A stretch of DNA of 64,000 nucleotides from Paenibacillus plantarum (GCF_013141695.1 NZ_WHNY01000009.1:1-64000), one strand, 5' to 3'; counted from the stretch's first letter, positions 9,062-18,600 are shown. Numbers and translations are program-made. Notes: a model not told the origin generated them from the sequence alone.

Positions 9062-10372
9062 CTATTTACTTGCAGCAACGGTCTCTATTTCTTTAACACT
9101 TTGATAAATGATGTTGAACAACTCTTCCAAATTGCCTTCTTCGATGCAAGAGAATGCGACACGAAGATCAGTCTCGCCAAGCGCGATTGTGCCTACACCA
9201 TGCTGATTTAATAAATGTATGCGCAATGCTTCAGCGTCAACGGTTTTGAGCTTCAAGCACATGAAATAGCCGGAGTTGAACGGGTAGTAGCCCCATGCAT
9301 CGTCGAACTTACCGCTGTCCAAAATGGATTTCGTGCGGTTCGCGCGGCCTTTCATGATTTCGTATTTCTCTTGCTTCTGAGCATTGAATTCTGGTGAGTT
9401 CAACGCGTGAAGCACGAACGTTTGGGACGGATGCGGACCACTGGAAATTGTCGCACGGATAATCCCCATTGTTTTTTGTTCGAGAGCACTAAGTAGTGCA
9501 TCACTTTGACCCGCATACGTAATGAAGCCTACACGGAAGCCCCAAACGTATTCTTCTTTGGTTGCTCCGTCAATTTTGACAGCAAGCACACGCGGATGCA
9601 GGTCAGCCAATTGACCGAACAAAGATTCATGCAAGGAATTTTCAAAGAAAAGCCCGAAATAAGCATCGTCAGTTAGAACAACTACGTTAATCCCAGCTTC
9701 AGCAGCTTCTTTGATCGCGGCCGTAATGGCATTGCCATCCTCGATATCAGGTGTGTAACCCGTTGGATTGTTCGGGAAATTCAGTACGACGATCGCTTTG
9801 CCTTTGGACTTCTGAGCGAGAAGTGCGTCACGTAATCCTTCGGAATTAAATCTCTCTTGTTCGTTATAGAGCGGATAGTTCACGATTTGAGCACCGCGGC
9901 GAATCTCGAAAGTAAGCTCGTAATTTTCCCAATTTTTATCAGGAATAATTACGGCATCACCTATGTCTGCAAAAAGATCAGCAGCGATACTTAGTCCATG
10001 CGTCAAGGCATTCGTTACAATCGGATTACCGATAAGCTTGTTGCCAATGCCCGGGTTTTCTTCGAGCATTTTTTTGCGCCAAGCTGTACGTAGCTCAGGC
10101 TTACCAGCCGGTGGAGCGTATTCATATATATCTTTAGGATTGTAAGTGGAGAGTGTATCTTGAATGACCTTCAGATGCATTGGTTGACCATTTTCGATTG
10201 CAATACCGATGGTAGCATTGAATTTCTTGGCTTTGGCCTTCGCTTCAGCCGATTGGCTGAGAATGCCTTCTTTCGGGAAGTAAATCGATTTACCTAATGC
10301 GGAAAGCATGTCATGTACGTGAGAATTTTCACGTTGCAGGGTCTCGTTTAGCTGACTTGCCAAAGGATTCAT
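9062..10372 (-). CDS. PLP-dependent class I/II aminotransferase
   Basis: The 436-residue protein has the fold-type I aminotransferase order: the substrate loop YEYAPPAGKPELR (about 82), VTNALTHGLSIAADLF for PLP phosphate contact, NFPNNPTGY with the PLP-contact Asn (about 202), LTDDAYFG with the pyridine-N Asp (about 236), and KIDGATKEEYVWGFRVGF holding the Schiff-base Lys and the phosphate-contact Arg. Amino-donor specificity cannot be read with confidence; aspartate/aromatic type is likely. GGAAGG lies 12 bp before the ATG. It is a single-gene transcript between two terminators. Confidence 0.88.
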   Translation of the reverse strand: MNPLASQLNETLQRENSHVHDMLSALGKSIYFPKEGILSQSAEAKAKAKKFNATIGIAIENGQPMHLKVIQDTLSTYNPKDIYEYAPPAGKPELRTAWRKKMLEENPGIGNKLIGNPIVTNALTHGLSIAADLFADIGDAVIIPDKNWENYELTFEIRRGAQIVNYPLYNEQERFNSEGLRDALLAQKSKGKAIVVLNFPNNPTGYTPDIEDGNAITAAIKEAAEAGINVVVLTDDAYFGLFFENSLHESLFGQLADLHPRVLAVKIDGATKEEYVWGFRVGFITYAGQSDALLSALEQKTMGIIRATISSGPHPSQTFVLHALNSPEFNAQKQEKYEIMKGRANRTKSILDSGKFDDAWGYYPFNSGYFMCLKLKTVDAEALRIHLLNQHGVGTIALGETDLRVAFSCIEEGNLEELFNIIYQSVKEIETVAASK

Positions 10373-10477
10373 AAGATTGGGTCATTCCTTCCAATGAGCG
10401 ATTCATTTTTTCCCAGTTATTATATCACTTTCACACCTGCACGTCACTTCGTTAAACAAATTTTATACGAATTAATA

Positions 10478-10522
10478 TGAAAAGAAGCAAGTGCCATGGA
10501 TGAACGCTTTCCAGTCACTTGC
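10478..10522 (-). terminator. Terminator of the GNAT gene
   Basis: Read on the minus strand, GCAAGTG and CACTTGC form a 7-bp stem followed by TTCTTTTC, directly after the acetyltransferase stop. Confidence 0.7.
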
Positions 10523-10530
10523 CCATATGT

Positions 10531-11112
10531 TTATTTGCTTAAAAAGCTTTCTAGTCGCTGCTTGACCTGCGGCCATTCGTTGTCAAGGATACTGAACATA
10601 ACCGTATCTCGAACATAACCGTCGTGAAGCACACGATGTTGACGAAGAATACCTTCTTTCTGGCCTCCTATACGGGCAATGGCTGCTTGGGAGCGTTCGT
10701 TGCGAAGGTCTGTTTTGAGCTGAACACGAAGCAGATTCAGAGATTCAAAGCAATATCGAAGCAATAAATACTTACTTTCTGTATTCACACGAGTTCTCCA
10801 AACACTTGAATTGTACCAGGTGTGCCCAATCTCCAAATTCCGATGAGGAATGGAAATATCGAAGAGTCGTGTACTGCCGACGATGGTATCGGTAGCTCTA
10901 TCGTAGACGCTGAAAGGGATTCCTTGTCCCGCTTCCTGCTCGTTAAGTGCTTGGTAGACATACTTGTGAACTTCAGCCGGATTAAGTAAGGGTGTCATAA
11001 ATGAGTAAATGGCAGGGTCGTTTGCAGCCTCGATCAGTCCAGGAATATGTGACTCATGCAAAGGAAGCAAGGTGACGCGAGTTCCTTCTAGGGTTGGCGG
11101 CAGTAGATTCAT
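10531..11112 (-). CDS. GNAT family N-acetyltransferase (RimJ/RimL type)
   Basis: At 193 residues this matches the RimJ/RimL-like branch of GNAT acyltransferases. Visible elements are LEGTRVTLLPLHESH at the N-terminus, GSTRLFDIS (beta 4), RTRVNTESKYLLLRYCFE for the acetyl-CoA pyrophosphate site, and LKTDLRNERSQAAIARIGGQKEGILR, a hallmark of the subfamily. It transfers acetyl from acetyl-CoA to an amine, either a protein N-terminus or a small molecule. AAGGAG precedes the ATG by 8 bp. It is divergent from the MocR regulator, which may control it. Confidence 0.88.
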   Translation of the reverse strand: MNLLPPTLEGTRVTLLPLHESHIPGLIEAANDPAIYSFMTPLLNPAEVHKYVYQALNEQEAGQGIPFSVYDRATDTIVGSTRLFDISIPHRNLEIGHTWYNSSVWRTRVNTESKYLLLRYCFESLNLLRVQLKTDLRNERSQAAIARIGGQKEGILRQHRVLHDGYVRDTVMFSILDNEWPQVKQRLESFLSK

Positions 11113-11243
11113 AGTTTGATTTCTCCTTACTCGTGAATGATTTTAATGTGATTGTTGTAAGCATACTGTATGATTGGATTCATAATAAGTACCAATATGA
11201 CTCAATTTATATGTACCATTTTAAAAAGAAGAGAAGTGGTTGT

Positions 11244-12830
11244 ATGGCATTTTATTTGCCGTTTCACACGTACTGTACACAATATCCTAGTAAATACGCC
11301 GCCTTGTATCATGCGCTTCGCGATGAAATCATTGGAAATAAGTTGAAGCAGCATACGAAATTGCCCTCTAGCCGGGATTTGGCTGATCAACTGGGTATTT
11401 CTCGGGGGACGGTAAATCAAGTGTACGACATGCTGATCGCAGAAGGATATTTGCAGGCAGATGTTGGAAGAGGCACTTTCGTCGTTTATGCGGACGGTCA
11501 TGTGATGTATGAGCCCAAGGTGGGGAAGAATATAGAACTGTCAGCTTGGGCTGTCCGAGTGAGCCAGGGTGTGGATGCTGGGGGGCAGCAGGTAGAAGGT
11601 GTGACTGATGGCATCAAAGAGCAGGGAGACGTGCGAGAGGGTAAGGCAGATGGCATCAAAGAGCAAGGAAAAGTGCGAGAGGGTAAGTCAGATGGTGGTA
11701 AAGAGAAGAGAAAAGAGCGAGAACTAGTAGGTAAGCCAGCTGGAAGAGAGATTGCGTTCGTGGTGGCGCGTCCGCAGATGGAGCAGTTCCCGCGGGAGCA
11801 ATGGAACCGTGGGATGTACGAGCAAGTGCGGCGGATGACGGAGTCGCCGCAAGAGGACGCTCACATCGCTGAGGGGCACTACGCGCTTCGCGAAGCGATC
11901 GCGGTGCACCTGAGGCGGATGCGAGGCATCGATGCGCTCCCGGAGCGCATCGTGATCGTCAATGGGTCGATGCAGGCGATAGCCCTGCTGACCCAACTGC
12001 TCGTAAACCCGGGCGATCCCGTGGTGCTGGAGCGCCCCGGGTATCAAGGCGCCAGCCGCGCTGTGCTGGCGGCTGGCGGAGTGCCCGTCCACGCGCCGGT
12101 GGACGAGCAAGGGCTTATCCCGCAGCCGTGGAACGCGCGGGTGCTGTTCGTGACGCCCAGCCGCCAATTCCCTACGGGGGCGGTGCTGGGCATGGAGCGC
12201 CGCCAGCTCCTGCTGCGCTGGGCGGCGGAGCAAGGCGCTGTCATCGTCGAAGACGATTATGACAGCGAGTTCAGGCACCGCGGGCGGCCGATTGAGCCGC
12301 TCAAGGTGCTGGACCAAGAGGGCCGAGTGGTCTACATCGGCACCTTTTCCAAAACGATGCTGCAGGACCTGCGCATCGGGTATGTCGTGCTGCCGGAGGC
12401 GCTGCACGATGCTTTTATAGCCGCGAAGCGGCTATACGAGCCGCACCCAACGGGGCTGCTCGAACAGCGCTCGCTCGCCGCCTTCATGGCGAGCGGCGGC
12501 TACGAGCGACACCTGCGCCGCATGCGGCGGGTGTACGCGAGCAAGTTCTTGCTCCTGCAGGCGCTGCTGCAGGAGCAGCTGTCCACCCTCTTCGAGTGGG
12601 TGGACAGCGATAGCGGGCTGCATCTATTCGGGTGGTGGCGCGGTGACCTGCGCACCTATACCGCGTATGCAGCCGCATGTCGGGCAGCCGGCGTGACCTG
12701 GACGGACGCCGGCAACTACGCGCTCCCAGTAGGCAGAGCGGGAGTCTGCTTCGGTTTCGCCCATCTAACAGAGGCTGAGATCAAGCAAGGCATCACCCTG
12801 CTTCGCTCAATCTCTATAGGCTTTACCTGA
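11244..12830 (+). CDS. MocR/PdxR-type GntR regulator with aminotransferase-like domain
   Basis: Residues 1-80 form a GntR winged helix (KLPSSRDLADQLGISRGTVNQVYDMLIAEGYL). After a linker, residues about 170-520 are a fold-type I aminotransferase-like sensor: VNGSMQAIALL, FVTPSRQFPTG, VEDDYDSEFRH and the PLP-lysine segment IGTFSKTM. MocR proteins bind PLP or an aldimine and control vitamin B6, GABA or amino acid genes. The start at 11244 places the usual short N-terminus ahead of the winged helix; the open frame continues 37 codons upstream without conserved sequence. The linker is unusual, with three imperfect copies of a Lys/Glu/Gly-rich unit of about 16 residues (GIKEQG-x-VREGK). DNA from about 11,750 on is visibly richer in G+C than its surroundings. 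Confidence 0.87.
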   Translation: MAFYLPFHTYCTQYPSKYAALYHALRDEIIGNKLKQHTKLPSSRDLADQLGISRGTVNQVYDMLIAEGYLQADVGRGTFVVYADGHVMYEPKVGKNIELSAWAVRVSQGVDAGGQQVEGVTDGIKEQGDVREGKADGIKEQGKVREGKSDGGKEKRKERELVGKPAGREIAFVVARPQMEQFPREQWNRGMYEQVRRMTESPQEDAHIAEGHYALREAIAVHLRRMRGIDALPERIVIVNGSMQAIALLTQLLVNPGDPVVLERPGYQGASRAVLAAGGVPVHAPVDEQGLIPQPWNARVLFVTPSRQFPTGAVLGMERRQLLLRWAAEQGAVIVEDDYDSEFRHRGRPIEPLKVLDQEGRVVYIGTFSKTMLQDLRIGYVVLPEALHDAFIAAKRLYEPHPTGLLEQRSLAAFMASGGYERHLRRMRRVYASKFLLLQALLQEQLSTLFEWVDSDSGLHLFGWWRGDLRTYTAYAAACRAAGVTWTDAGNYALPVGRAGVCFGFAHLTEAEIKQGITLLRSISIGFT

Positions 12831-12920
12831 ATGTTTTCGTTCAATCACTATAGGCAATTCCAGAATCTTTTCACTCAATCTCTATAGCCCGTTCCAAGCT
12901 TTTCGCTCAATCTATACCAT
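12804..12920 (+). repeat. 33-bp tandem repeat across the 3' end of the MocR gene
   Basis: Four successive copies (three of 32-34 bp, the last partial) of a unit starting CGCTCAATCTCTATAG and ending in TTTT start at 12804, 12838, 12872 and 12904. The first copy encodes the last codons of the MocR gene. The rest is non-coding, up to the malic enzyme leader. Confidence 0.8.
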
Positions 12921-13069
12921 ACTTTTCCTAATCCCTGCTTGCCTACCATAAAAAGTCTCTATCACTGTGCAAGATAAGTCTTTTGGGCAATAACTTTGTT
13001 TGCCATAGGTTGTATGTTATCATCTAACATGTGTTCAATTAAATTACAAATCGTAGGAGTGATCCTTTC

Positions 13070-14509
13070 ATGGCTGGATTAAATGGTGGGGGCACAAGTG
13101 TCATCGTGCGACTGGAAATACATAAAGAACTCGTAACCTTTGGTAGAATTGCAACGGCCATAGGTGATGCAGGCGGAGATATAGTGGCGATTGACGTCAC
13201 AAGAGCTAGCAAAACGACGACTACACGTGATATTACAGTCAAAGTAAGTGATCCCGAGCATACGGAAACAATAACGAAAGCACTACAGGTTATTCCAGGT
13301 GTCCGCATCATTAACGTGTCAGATCAGACCTTCCTGCTTCATTTGGGTGGGAAAATTGAAGTCACCCCCAAAGTACCAATTAAAAACAGGGACGATTTGT
13401 CCCGCGTATATACACCTGGAGTTGCCAGGGTTTGTATGGCGATTCATGAAGACCCAAGCAAGGCACATTCGTTGACGATTAAAAGGAATACCGTTGCTGT
13501 CGTGTCAGATGGTACGGCTGTTCTAGGGCTTGGGAATATTGGGCCTGAAGCGGCAATGCCCGTGATGGAAGGGAAAGCGATGCTATTTAAACAAATGGCA
13601 GGCGTAGATGCGTTCCCGATTTGTTTGGATACCCAAGATACCGAAGAAATTATTCGTACCGTGAAGGCGATTGCGCCAGGGTTTGGCGGCATTAATTTGG
13701 AGGATATTTCTTCTCCGCGTTGTTTTGAAATCGAAGAACGCTTAATTAATGAGCTTGATATTCCTGTATTCCATGATGATCAGCACGGTACAGCGGTTGT
13801 CATTCTAGCTGGGCTGCTAAATGCGGTTAAGCTTGTCGGAAAGCAATTGGAGTCGTGTAAGGTAGTTATCACGGGGATCGGGGCTGCAGGTATTGCGTGT
13901 ACCAAAATGCTGATCTCAGCAGGTGTCACCAATGTCATTGGTGTGGATCGTCAAGGGGCTATTGTGCGAGGAGATGAGTTCACGAACAAGGCTTGGGAGT
14001 GGTACGCAGAAAATACGAATCCTGGGCTAGAACGTGGTACTCTATCTGATGTCATCTCAGGTGCAGATATTTTCATCGGTCTGTCAGGACCAGGCGTGCT
14101 GAAGCAAGATGATGTGAAGCGTATGGCGACTGACCCGATTGTTTTCGCAATGGCGAATCCCACACCGGAAATTACGCCAGAGGAAGCAGAGCCTTACGTT
14201 CGTGTAATGGCGACAGGACGCTCTGATTATCCGAATCAAATTAACAATGTACTTTGTTTCCCTGGTATTTTCCGCGGTGTGCTTGATTGCCGAGCATCCA
14301 AGATCACGCAAGAGATGAAGCTTGCTGCAGCCAAAGCGATTGCTTCTGTCGTGAATGAGGACGAGCTGAACGAGTACTATATTATTCCCAGCGTGTTCAA
14401 TCACGCGGTTGTCGAGAAAGTTAGAGAAGCCGTTATGGAAGCGGCGTTTGAATCAGGTGTTGCACGTCGTCGCAGCCAACGCGAAATCAACGAAGCACAT
14501 CACGAGTAA
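13070..14509 (+). CDS. NAD-dependent malic enzyme with N-terminal ACT domain
   Basis: This enzyme decarboxylates malate to pyruvate with NAD(P). Residues about 8-85 look like an ACT ligand-binding domain (VIVRLEIHKE, FGRIATAIGDAGGDIVAIDV). The catalytic part has YTPGVARVC with the catalytic Tyr, VSDGTAVLGLGNIGPEAAMPVMEGK, GINLEDISSPRCFEIE, HDDQHGTAVV with metal ligands, and the Rossmann turn ITGIGAAGIACTKM. The C-terminus carries MANPTPEITPEEA and NQINNVLCFPGIFRG. The length of 479 fits ACT-containing bacterial malic enzymes. AGGAGTGAT lies about 8 bp before the ATG. A strong shared terminator follows. Confidence 0.93.
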   Translation: MAGLNGGGTSVIVRLEIHKELVTFGRIATAIGDAGGDIVAIDVTRASKTTTTRDITVKVSDPEHTETITKALQVIPGVRIINVSDQTFLLHLGGKIEVTPKVPIKNRDDLSRVYTPGVARVCMAIHEDPSKAHSLTIKRNTVAVVSDGTAVLGLGNIGPEAAMPVMEGKAMLFKQMAGVDAFPICLDTQDTEEIIRTVKAIAPGFGGINLEDISSPRCFEIEERLINELDIPVFHDDQHGTAVVILAGLLNAVKLVGKQLESCKVVITGIGAAGIACTKMLISAGVTNVIGVDRQGAIVRGDEFTNKAWEWYAENTNPGLERGTLSDVISGADIFIGLSGPGVLKQDDVKRMATDPIVFAMANPTPEITPEEAEPYVRVMATGRSDYPNQINNVLCFPGIFRGVLDCRASKITQEMKLAAAKAIASVVNEDELNEYYIIPSVFNHAVVEKVREAVMEAAFESGVARRRSQREINEAHHE

Positions 14510-14512
14510 TTG

Positions 14513-14563
14513 AAAAAAGCAGTTCGGTACAACGCTGATCCAGCGTGCCGAACTGCTTTTTAT
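14513..14563. terminator. Bidirectional terminator between malic enzyme and MFS genes
   Basis: The stem AAAAAGCAGTTCGGTAC / GTGCCGAACTGCTTTTT, with an inner CGCTG/CAGCG extension, serves both convergent genes. It lies 4 bp from each stop region. Confidence 0.92.
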
Positions 14564-14566
14564 ATT

Positions 14567-15826
14567 TTAGGCTTGTTCTTCTGTCCATTCTTTCAACTTA
14601 CGATCAGTAGGAAGCAAGAAAGTAAGTATGCCTAGAAGGGGGAGAAATGCACAGAGTTCCATAACTCGGCCTGTTCCGATGGCATCACAAAGGTTGCCTA
14701 ACACGACACTCCCGATACCGCCAAGACCAAAGGCTAATCCCGTGATGAGGCCAGATACGGTCCCTACTTTGCCAGGAAAAAGCATTTGCGCATACACGAC
14801 TGTAACAGAGAAGCTGGATAACAGAATAACTCCGATAATAACAAGCAACACGTACGCCCAACCGACGGACACATGCGGGAGTAATAAGGCAAATGGTGCC
14901 GATCCTAACATGGAAAAGAAAATGACATTCCGCTTACCGAAGCGATCCGCAATCGGTCCGCCAAAGAATGTACCAACGGCCCCAGCCGCTAGGAATAAGA
15001 AAATGAAATTTTGCGCTCGATCAATGGAGATACCGTATCTATCTTGAAGGAAGAAGGCAAAATAGCCGCTCATAGCCGCGCCATACCAAGAACGAACAAA
15101 CACAAGGAATATTAATACACTGATCGCGAACATGACTTGCTTGCGCCGCTGCGGACTAACAACACGTTTTACGACGGTTTTGGCTTTCACTGGTGCATCT
15201 TGTAGGACAACCTTGTACCAACGTGCTATGTACAATTGCACAGCTATCGCGATAGCCGCGACACCCGTAAACCAGATCGATCCGAACAATCCGAGCGGAA
15301 TGAAGATCCATTTGGTCATAATGGGAGCCAATGACTGACCAGCGTTGCCGCCGACTTGGAAGATCGATTGGGCGAGACCTTTACGATTACCAGCTGCCAT
15401 ATGTGATACGCGTGAACCTTCTGGATGGAAGGCGGCCGAGCCAAGTCCGACAAAACAAACAGACAAAAGGACTACCCAATACGAATGAGCAAATGCTAGC
15501 AGCAACATGCCGATCAAGGTCGAAGTCATCCCAATTGGCAGCATGTAGGGCGATGGCTTCCGGTCCGTATAGAGTCCAACGACAGGTTGCATGATGGATG
15601 CTGTAAAGTTAATTGCGAATTGCACCCAGCCGACTTGTGCGTAGCTGAGTCCCATTTCATCTTTCAGAATGGGGAAAATAGCAGGAATCACGGATTGAAT
15701 GGAATCGTTGAGCAAATGCACAAGCCCAATTGCGAATAAAATCCGATATACAGTTGGTTTGATATCTCCCGTTCCTTGCAAGCTCTTCGAGCTATGATTA
15801 GGAGATGGTGTTGAAATGGATGCCAT
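14567..15826 (-). CDS. Fosmidomycin-resistance-like MFS exporter (Fsr family)
   Basis: This 419-residue, 12-segment major facilitator protein carries the Fsr-family landmarks: HLLNDSIQSVIPAIFPIL in the first membrane segment, PVVGLYTDRKPSPYMLP at loop 2-3, and SAAFHPEGSRVSHMAAG with GLAQSIFQVGGNAGQSLAP in segments 4-5. Family members export fosmidomycin and other small molecules. The physiological substrate here is unknown. The first 25 residues are a hydrophilic cytoplasmic tail. GAGAGGAG lies 6 bp before the ATG. It is transcribed towards the malic enzyme terminator, downstream of the psd gene on the same strand with a 35-bp gap. Confidence 0.85.
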   Translation of the reverse strand: MASISTPSPNHSSKSLQGTGDIKPTVYRILFAIGLVHLLNDSIQSVIPAIFPILKDEMGLSYAQVGWVQFAINFTASIMQPVVGLYTDRKPSPYMLPIGMTSTLIGMLLLAFAHSYWVVLLSVCFVGLGSAAFHPEGSRVSHMAAGNRKGLAQSIFQVGGNAGQSLAPIMTKWIFIPLGLFGSIWFTGVAAIAIAVQLYIARWYKVVLQDAPVKAKTVVKRVVSPQRRKQVMFAISVLIFLVFVRSWYGAAMSGYFAFFLQDRYGISIDRAQNFIFLFLAAGAVGTFFGGPIADRFGKRNVIFFSMLGSAPFALLLPHVSVGWAYVLLVIIGVILLSSFSVTVVYAQMLFPGKVGTVSGLITGLAFGLGGIGSVVLGNLCDAIGTGRVMELCAFLPLLGILTFLLPTDRKLKEWTEEQA

Positions 15827-15861
15827 GGTTTTCTCCTCTCAGGTTCTGATTCCCGACTAGG

Positions 15862-16650
15862 CTAGGTGTCCAAGAAACACCCAAGGTCTTCGCCCATTTT
15901 CACTTTAGAGCCAAGCTTTAGATCAGGGCGTGCTTCGAACATCCCATCTTCAAATAACAGAACGACTGTGGAGCCGAACTCGAAATAGGCGAGCTCTTGA
16001 CCGCGTTCCAGTGTTTTTGGAAGAGGGGTTACATATTGGATGGAGCTCACATTCAGTGCGCCGACTTTGACAACGGCTACTTCTCCAGTTGCATGTTGAA
16101 TGAATGTAATTAATCGCTCGTTGCGGCTAAGTACACGTTTCATATGACGCAGTCCGAATTCATTAACGGGATACACTTTCCCAAGCACATGCTCTTTCTC
16201 CAGAATATCACCGGAAATCGGCGAATGAATACGGTGATAATCAGTTGGACTCAGATACAGTACGAAATAAAAACCATTATTGTAGTTGACTGTGCGCGGT
16301 GAGCGGTTTAGCAGCTCGTCGATCGTATAGTCTTGACCTTTGACATTGACGATCAAGCCTTCTTTGATATCGCCGATACCTGTAATCATGGCATCAACCG
16401 GACTTACAACACGTGTTGTGTCTTCGTGGATCGGGCGCAAGCCTGGCTTCAATCTGCGCGTGAAGAAATCATTCAGGGACTTATATTCCTTGATATGTTT
16501 CTCAGCGTCTTCAATGCGAATGCCATAGGTTTGGGCAAAACGAGGGATAAAGAGCCGGCTTATTTTGGAACGAGCAAGGGCACCTGTTAGTTGTGAGACC
16601 CATTTGCGTGAAGACAACTCGGTCAGTAATCGGAAAAAAGGCTTAGACAT
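15862..16650 (-). CDS. psd: Phosphatidylserine decarboxylase proenzyme
   Basis: This enzyme makes phosphatidylethanolamine from phosphatidylserine at the membrane. The 262-residue length matches the Bacillus form. Landmarks are SLNDFFTRRLKPGLRP, VVSPVDAMITGIGDI, LSPTDYHRIHSPISG with the catalytic His, and FEFGSTVVLLFE, where self-cleavage before the Ser of GST creates the pyruvoyl cofactor on the small chain. A CAGGAG precedes the ATG. It shares orientation with the MFS gene 35 bp downstream, so they may be co-transcribed, without an obvious functional link. Confidence 0.95.
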   Translation of the reverse strand: MSKPFFRLLTELSSRKWVSQLTGALARSKISRLFIPRFAQTYGIRIEDAEKHIKEYKSLNDFFTRRLKPGLRPIHEDTTRVVSPVDAMITGIGDIKEGLIVNVKGQDYTIDELLNRSPRTVNYNNGFYFVLYLSPTDYHRIHSPISGDILEKEHVLGKVYPVNEFGLRHMKRVLSRNERLITFIQHATGEVAVVKVGALNVSSIQYVTPLPKTLERGQELAYFEFGSTVVLLFEDGMFEARPDLKLGSKVKMGEDLGCFLDT

Positions 16651-16854
16651 AGATCATAAACTCCTGTTCATTCGTTGGTTAGGAGGGACTTTGGCATCAG
16701 CACAAAGTTTCCTATTTAGCGGTACTTCGCTAATCTTGCCACAGATAGGTAAAAGAATCAATTGCCTATTGTTCAATTCCTTGGGACTAGCCGAGTGAGT
16801 TTCTGTATTTTCGACAGCAAATTCGTCAATGCTGTTGAAGAGGTGAATACGACA

Positions 16855-17151
16855 ATGTCGATAATAATCGTTATTTTTGTTATTGTGATTCCGCTAGTCA
16901 TGCTTGCTAGTGCTTGGTTACTACAATCCTTTAAACATGTATTCGCAGGGGCAGCGGTTCTGTGCGCGTATATATTTGGTGCAATCAGTTCTATGAACGT
17001 GTACCAGATCCTTCGGGATGATACGGTTTTCATGACGAACATCCATGTTGTTTTTACGAACAAGCTGTTTCTGTTCACAGGTGGTTATCTAGGCGCATAT
17101 GGGATTTATATGTTAGTGCATTGTTTCTTGAAAGGAATTCGCAGCGAGTGA
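16855..17151 (+). CDS. Small integral membrane protein
   Basis: About 98 residues, mostly three hydrophobic segments (about 2-20, 28-50, 68-90). I placed the start at the ATG at 16855, which has AAGAGGTG 9 bp upstream. An upstream in-frame ATG at 16762 would add 31 hydrophilic residues without a clear ribosome site. I do not recognise the family. The 200-bp gap to psd holds only divergent promoter space. Confidence 0.6.
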   Translation: MSIIIVIFVIVIPLVMLASAWLLQSFKHVFAGAAVLCAYIFGAISSMNVYQILRDDTVFMTNIHVVFTNKLFLFTGGYLGAYGIYMLVHCFLKGIRSE

Positions 17152-17227
17152 AGCGGCAATTCAACGATTTCGATGCATAGAGCGTCTAATCTATATAGTG
17201 ACTGTGAAAGTAAAGGCTGGTGGTAAG

Positions 17228-18529
17228 ATGAAACGAAATCACTCCCAAATTATGCGTAGAATTGGAACGGTTGGAGGGTTAATGCTCCTTATTACGGGTT
17301 GCGCGACACGTCATGAAGCTGGGCCAAGTGGAACTCCGATCCCGAGTGTACCGCCCGCAACGGTTTCACCAACAGTGGTACCAACCTCTACACCTATCCC
17401 GTCGACTGCTCCTACACCTTCGCCAACCCCAGTAGCATCGGTAGATTTTCCTAAGATGACACTGGATGAGAAGCTAGGTCAGATGATAATCGCGGGAATT
17501 GATGATTACAGTATGAATGAAGAAGCACGTAAATTGCTTGCAACCTATCATGTAGGTGGCATTATTCTGTATAAGCCGAATGTGAAAGATACGAATCAAT
17601 TAGTGAGTTTAGTCAATGATTTGAAAAAGACGAATACGGTGAACAAGCTTCCACTCTGGCTTGGTGTTGATGAAGAGGGCGGCAGGGTAACGCGTTTGCC
17701 TGATGAAATTTCAAAAACACCAACAAGTCAGACGATTGGAAAATCAGGTAAAACCCAGTTGGCTCATAGTATCGGTCAGTTGCTGGGGAAAGAGTTGAAT
17801 GCCTATGGGCTTAATATGGATTTTGCGCCTGATTTGGACATCAACAGCAACCCCAAGAACCCGGTTATTGGCGATCGCTCTTTTGGGGCGAATGCAACGC
17901 TAGTAAGCAGCTTTGGTATTCCGATGATGAATGGCTTACAAGAGATGAAGGTGGTTCCGGTTGTGAAGCATTTCCCAGGACATGGGGATACCTCTGTCGA
18001 TTCACATATTGGCTTACCCGTTGTTCAAAATGACCTCGCTCGCTTGCGAAAGCTTGAGCTGATTCCATTTGCAGATGCCATTAAGCATCAGGCGGATGCG
18101 ATTATGGTCGCTCATATTTTGCTGCCAAAAATAGATACGAAATATCCGGCTTCGATGTCGAAGACGATCATGACGGATCTTCTACGCAAGGAGCTTGGCT
18201 TCAAGGGGCTCATCATGACCGATGATATGACGATGGGCGCCATTGCGGAAAATTATGAAATGGGCGAAGCCGCCGTGAAGTCTGTGCTCGCGGGTTCCAA
18301 TGTCGTGATGGTCGGGCACGATCCACAGAAAGCGATAGCCGTTATTCAAGCATTGCGTACCGCTGTTCAGGCGGGGCGGATTCCCTTGGATACGATTGAC
18401 CAAAGTGTGCAACAGGTCTATAAGCTGAAAATAAAGTATAAGCTTCAGGATCTTCCGGTGAGTGCACCGGATCCGAAACAGCTGAATGCGGAAGTTCAGC
18501 GGGTGCTTGCACCGCTTAGTGCGAAGTAG
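17228..18529 (+). CDS. Glycoside hydrolase family 3 beta-N-acetylhexosaminidase lipoprotein (NagZ-like)
   Basis: A type II signal peptide ends in the lipobox LLITGC, so the protein is a lipoprotein on the outer face of the membrane. A Pro/Thr/Ser-rich linker of about 45 residues follows. The catalytic barrel has GVDEEGGRVTRLP, the NagZ hallmark KHFPGHGDTSVDSHIGLPVV with the Asp-His catalytic dyad, and the nucleophile segment MTDDMTMGAI. It removes GlcNAc from muropeptides during wall recycling, as NagZ/YbbD does in Bacillus. The ATG at 17228 gives a normal signal peptide; an upstream start at 17198 does not improve it. In the host chromosome it is convergent with the interrupted spore-coat gene. 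Confidence 0.9.
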   Translation: MKRNHSQIMRRIGTVGGLMLLITGCATRHEAGPSGTPIPSVPPATVSPTVVPTSTPIPSTAPTPSPTPVASVDFPKMTLDEKLGQMIIAGIDDYSMNEEARKLLATYHVGGIILYKPNVKDTNQLVSLVNDLKKTNTVNKLPLWLGVDEEGGRVTRLPDEISKTPTSQTIGKSGKTQLAHSIGQLLGKELNAYGLNMDFAPDLDINSNPKNPVIGDRSFGANATLVSSFGIPMMNGLQEMKVVPVVKHFPGHGDTSVDSHIGLPVVQNDLARLRKLELIPFADAIKHQADAIMVAHILLPKIDTKYPASMSKTIMTDLLRKELGFKGLIMTDDMTMGAIAENYEMGEAAVKSVLAGSNVVMVGHDPQKAIAVIQALRTAVQAGRIPLDTIDQSVQQVYKLKIKYKLQDLPVSAPDPKQLNAEVQRVLAPLSAK

Positions 18530-18600
18530 GGGAGCGTAATGACGGTGCTGAGATGCGATATTCTCAGTCGGCCGCCGCACGGAGGGGGCGGGGGACACAC

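Noticed and set aside
11724..12407. Long minus-strand frame in the MocR gene
   Set aside because: High G+C makes stop codons rare in the antisense frames. The sense strand has clear MocR motifs.
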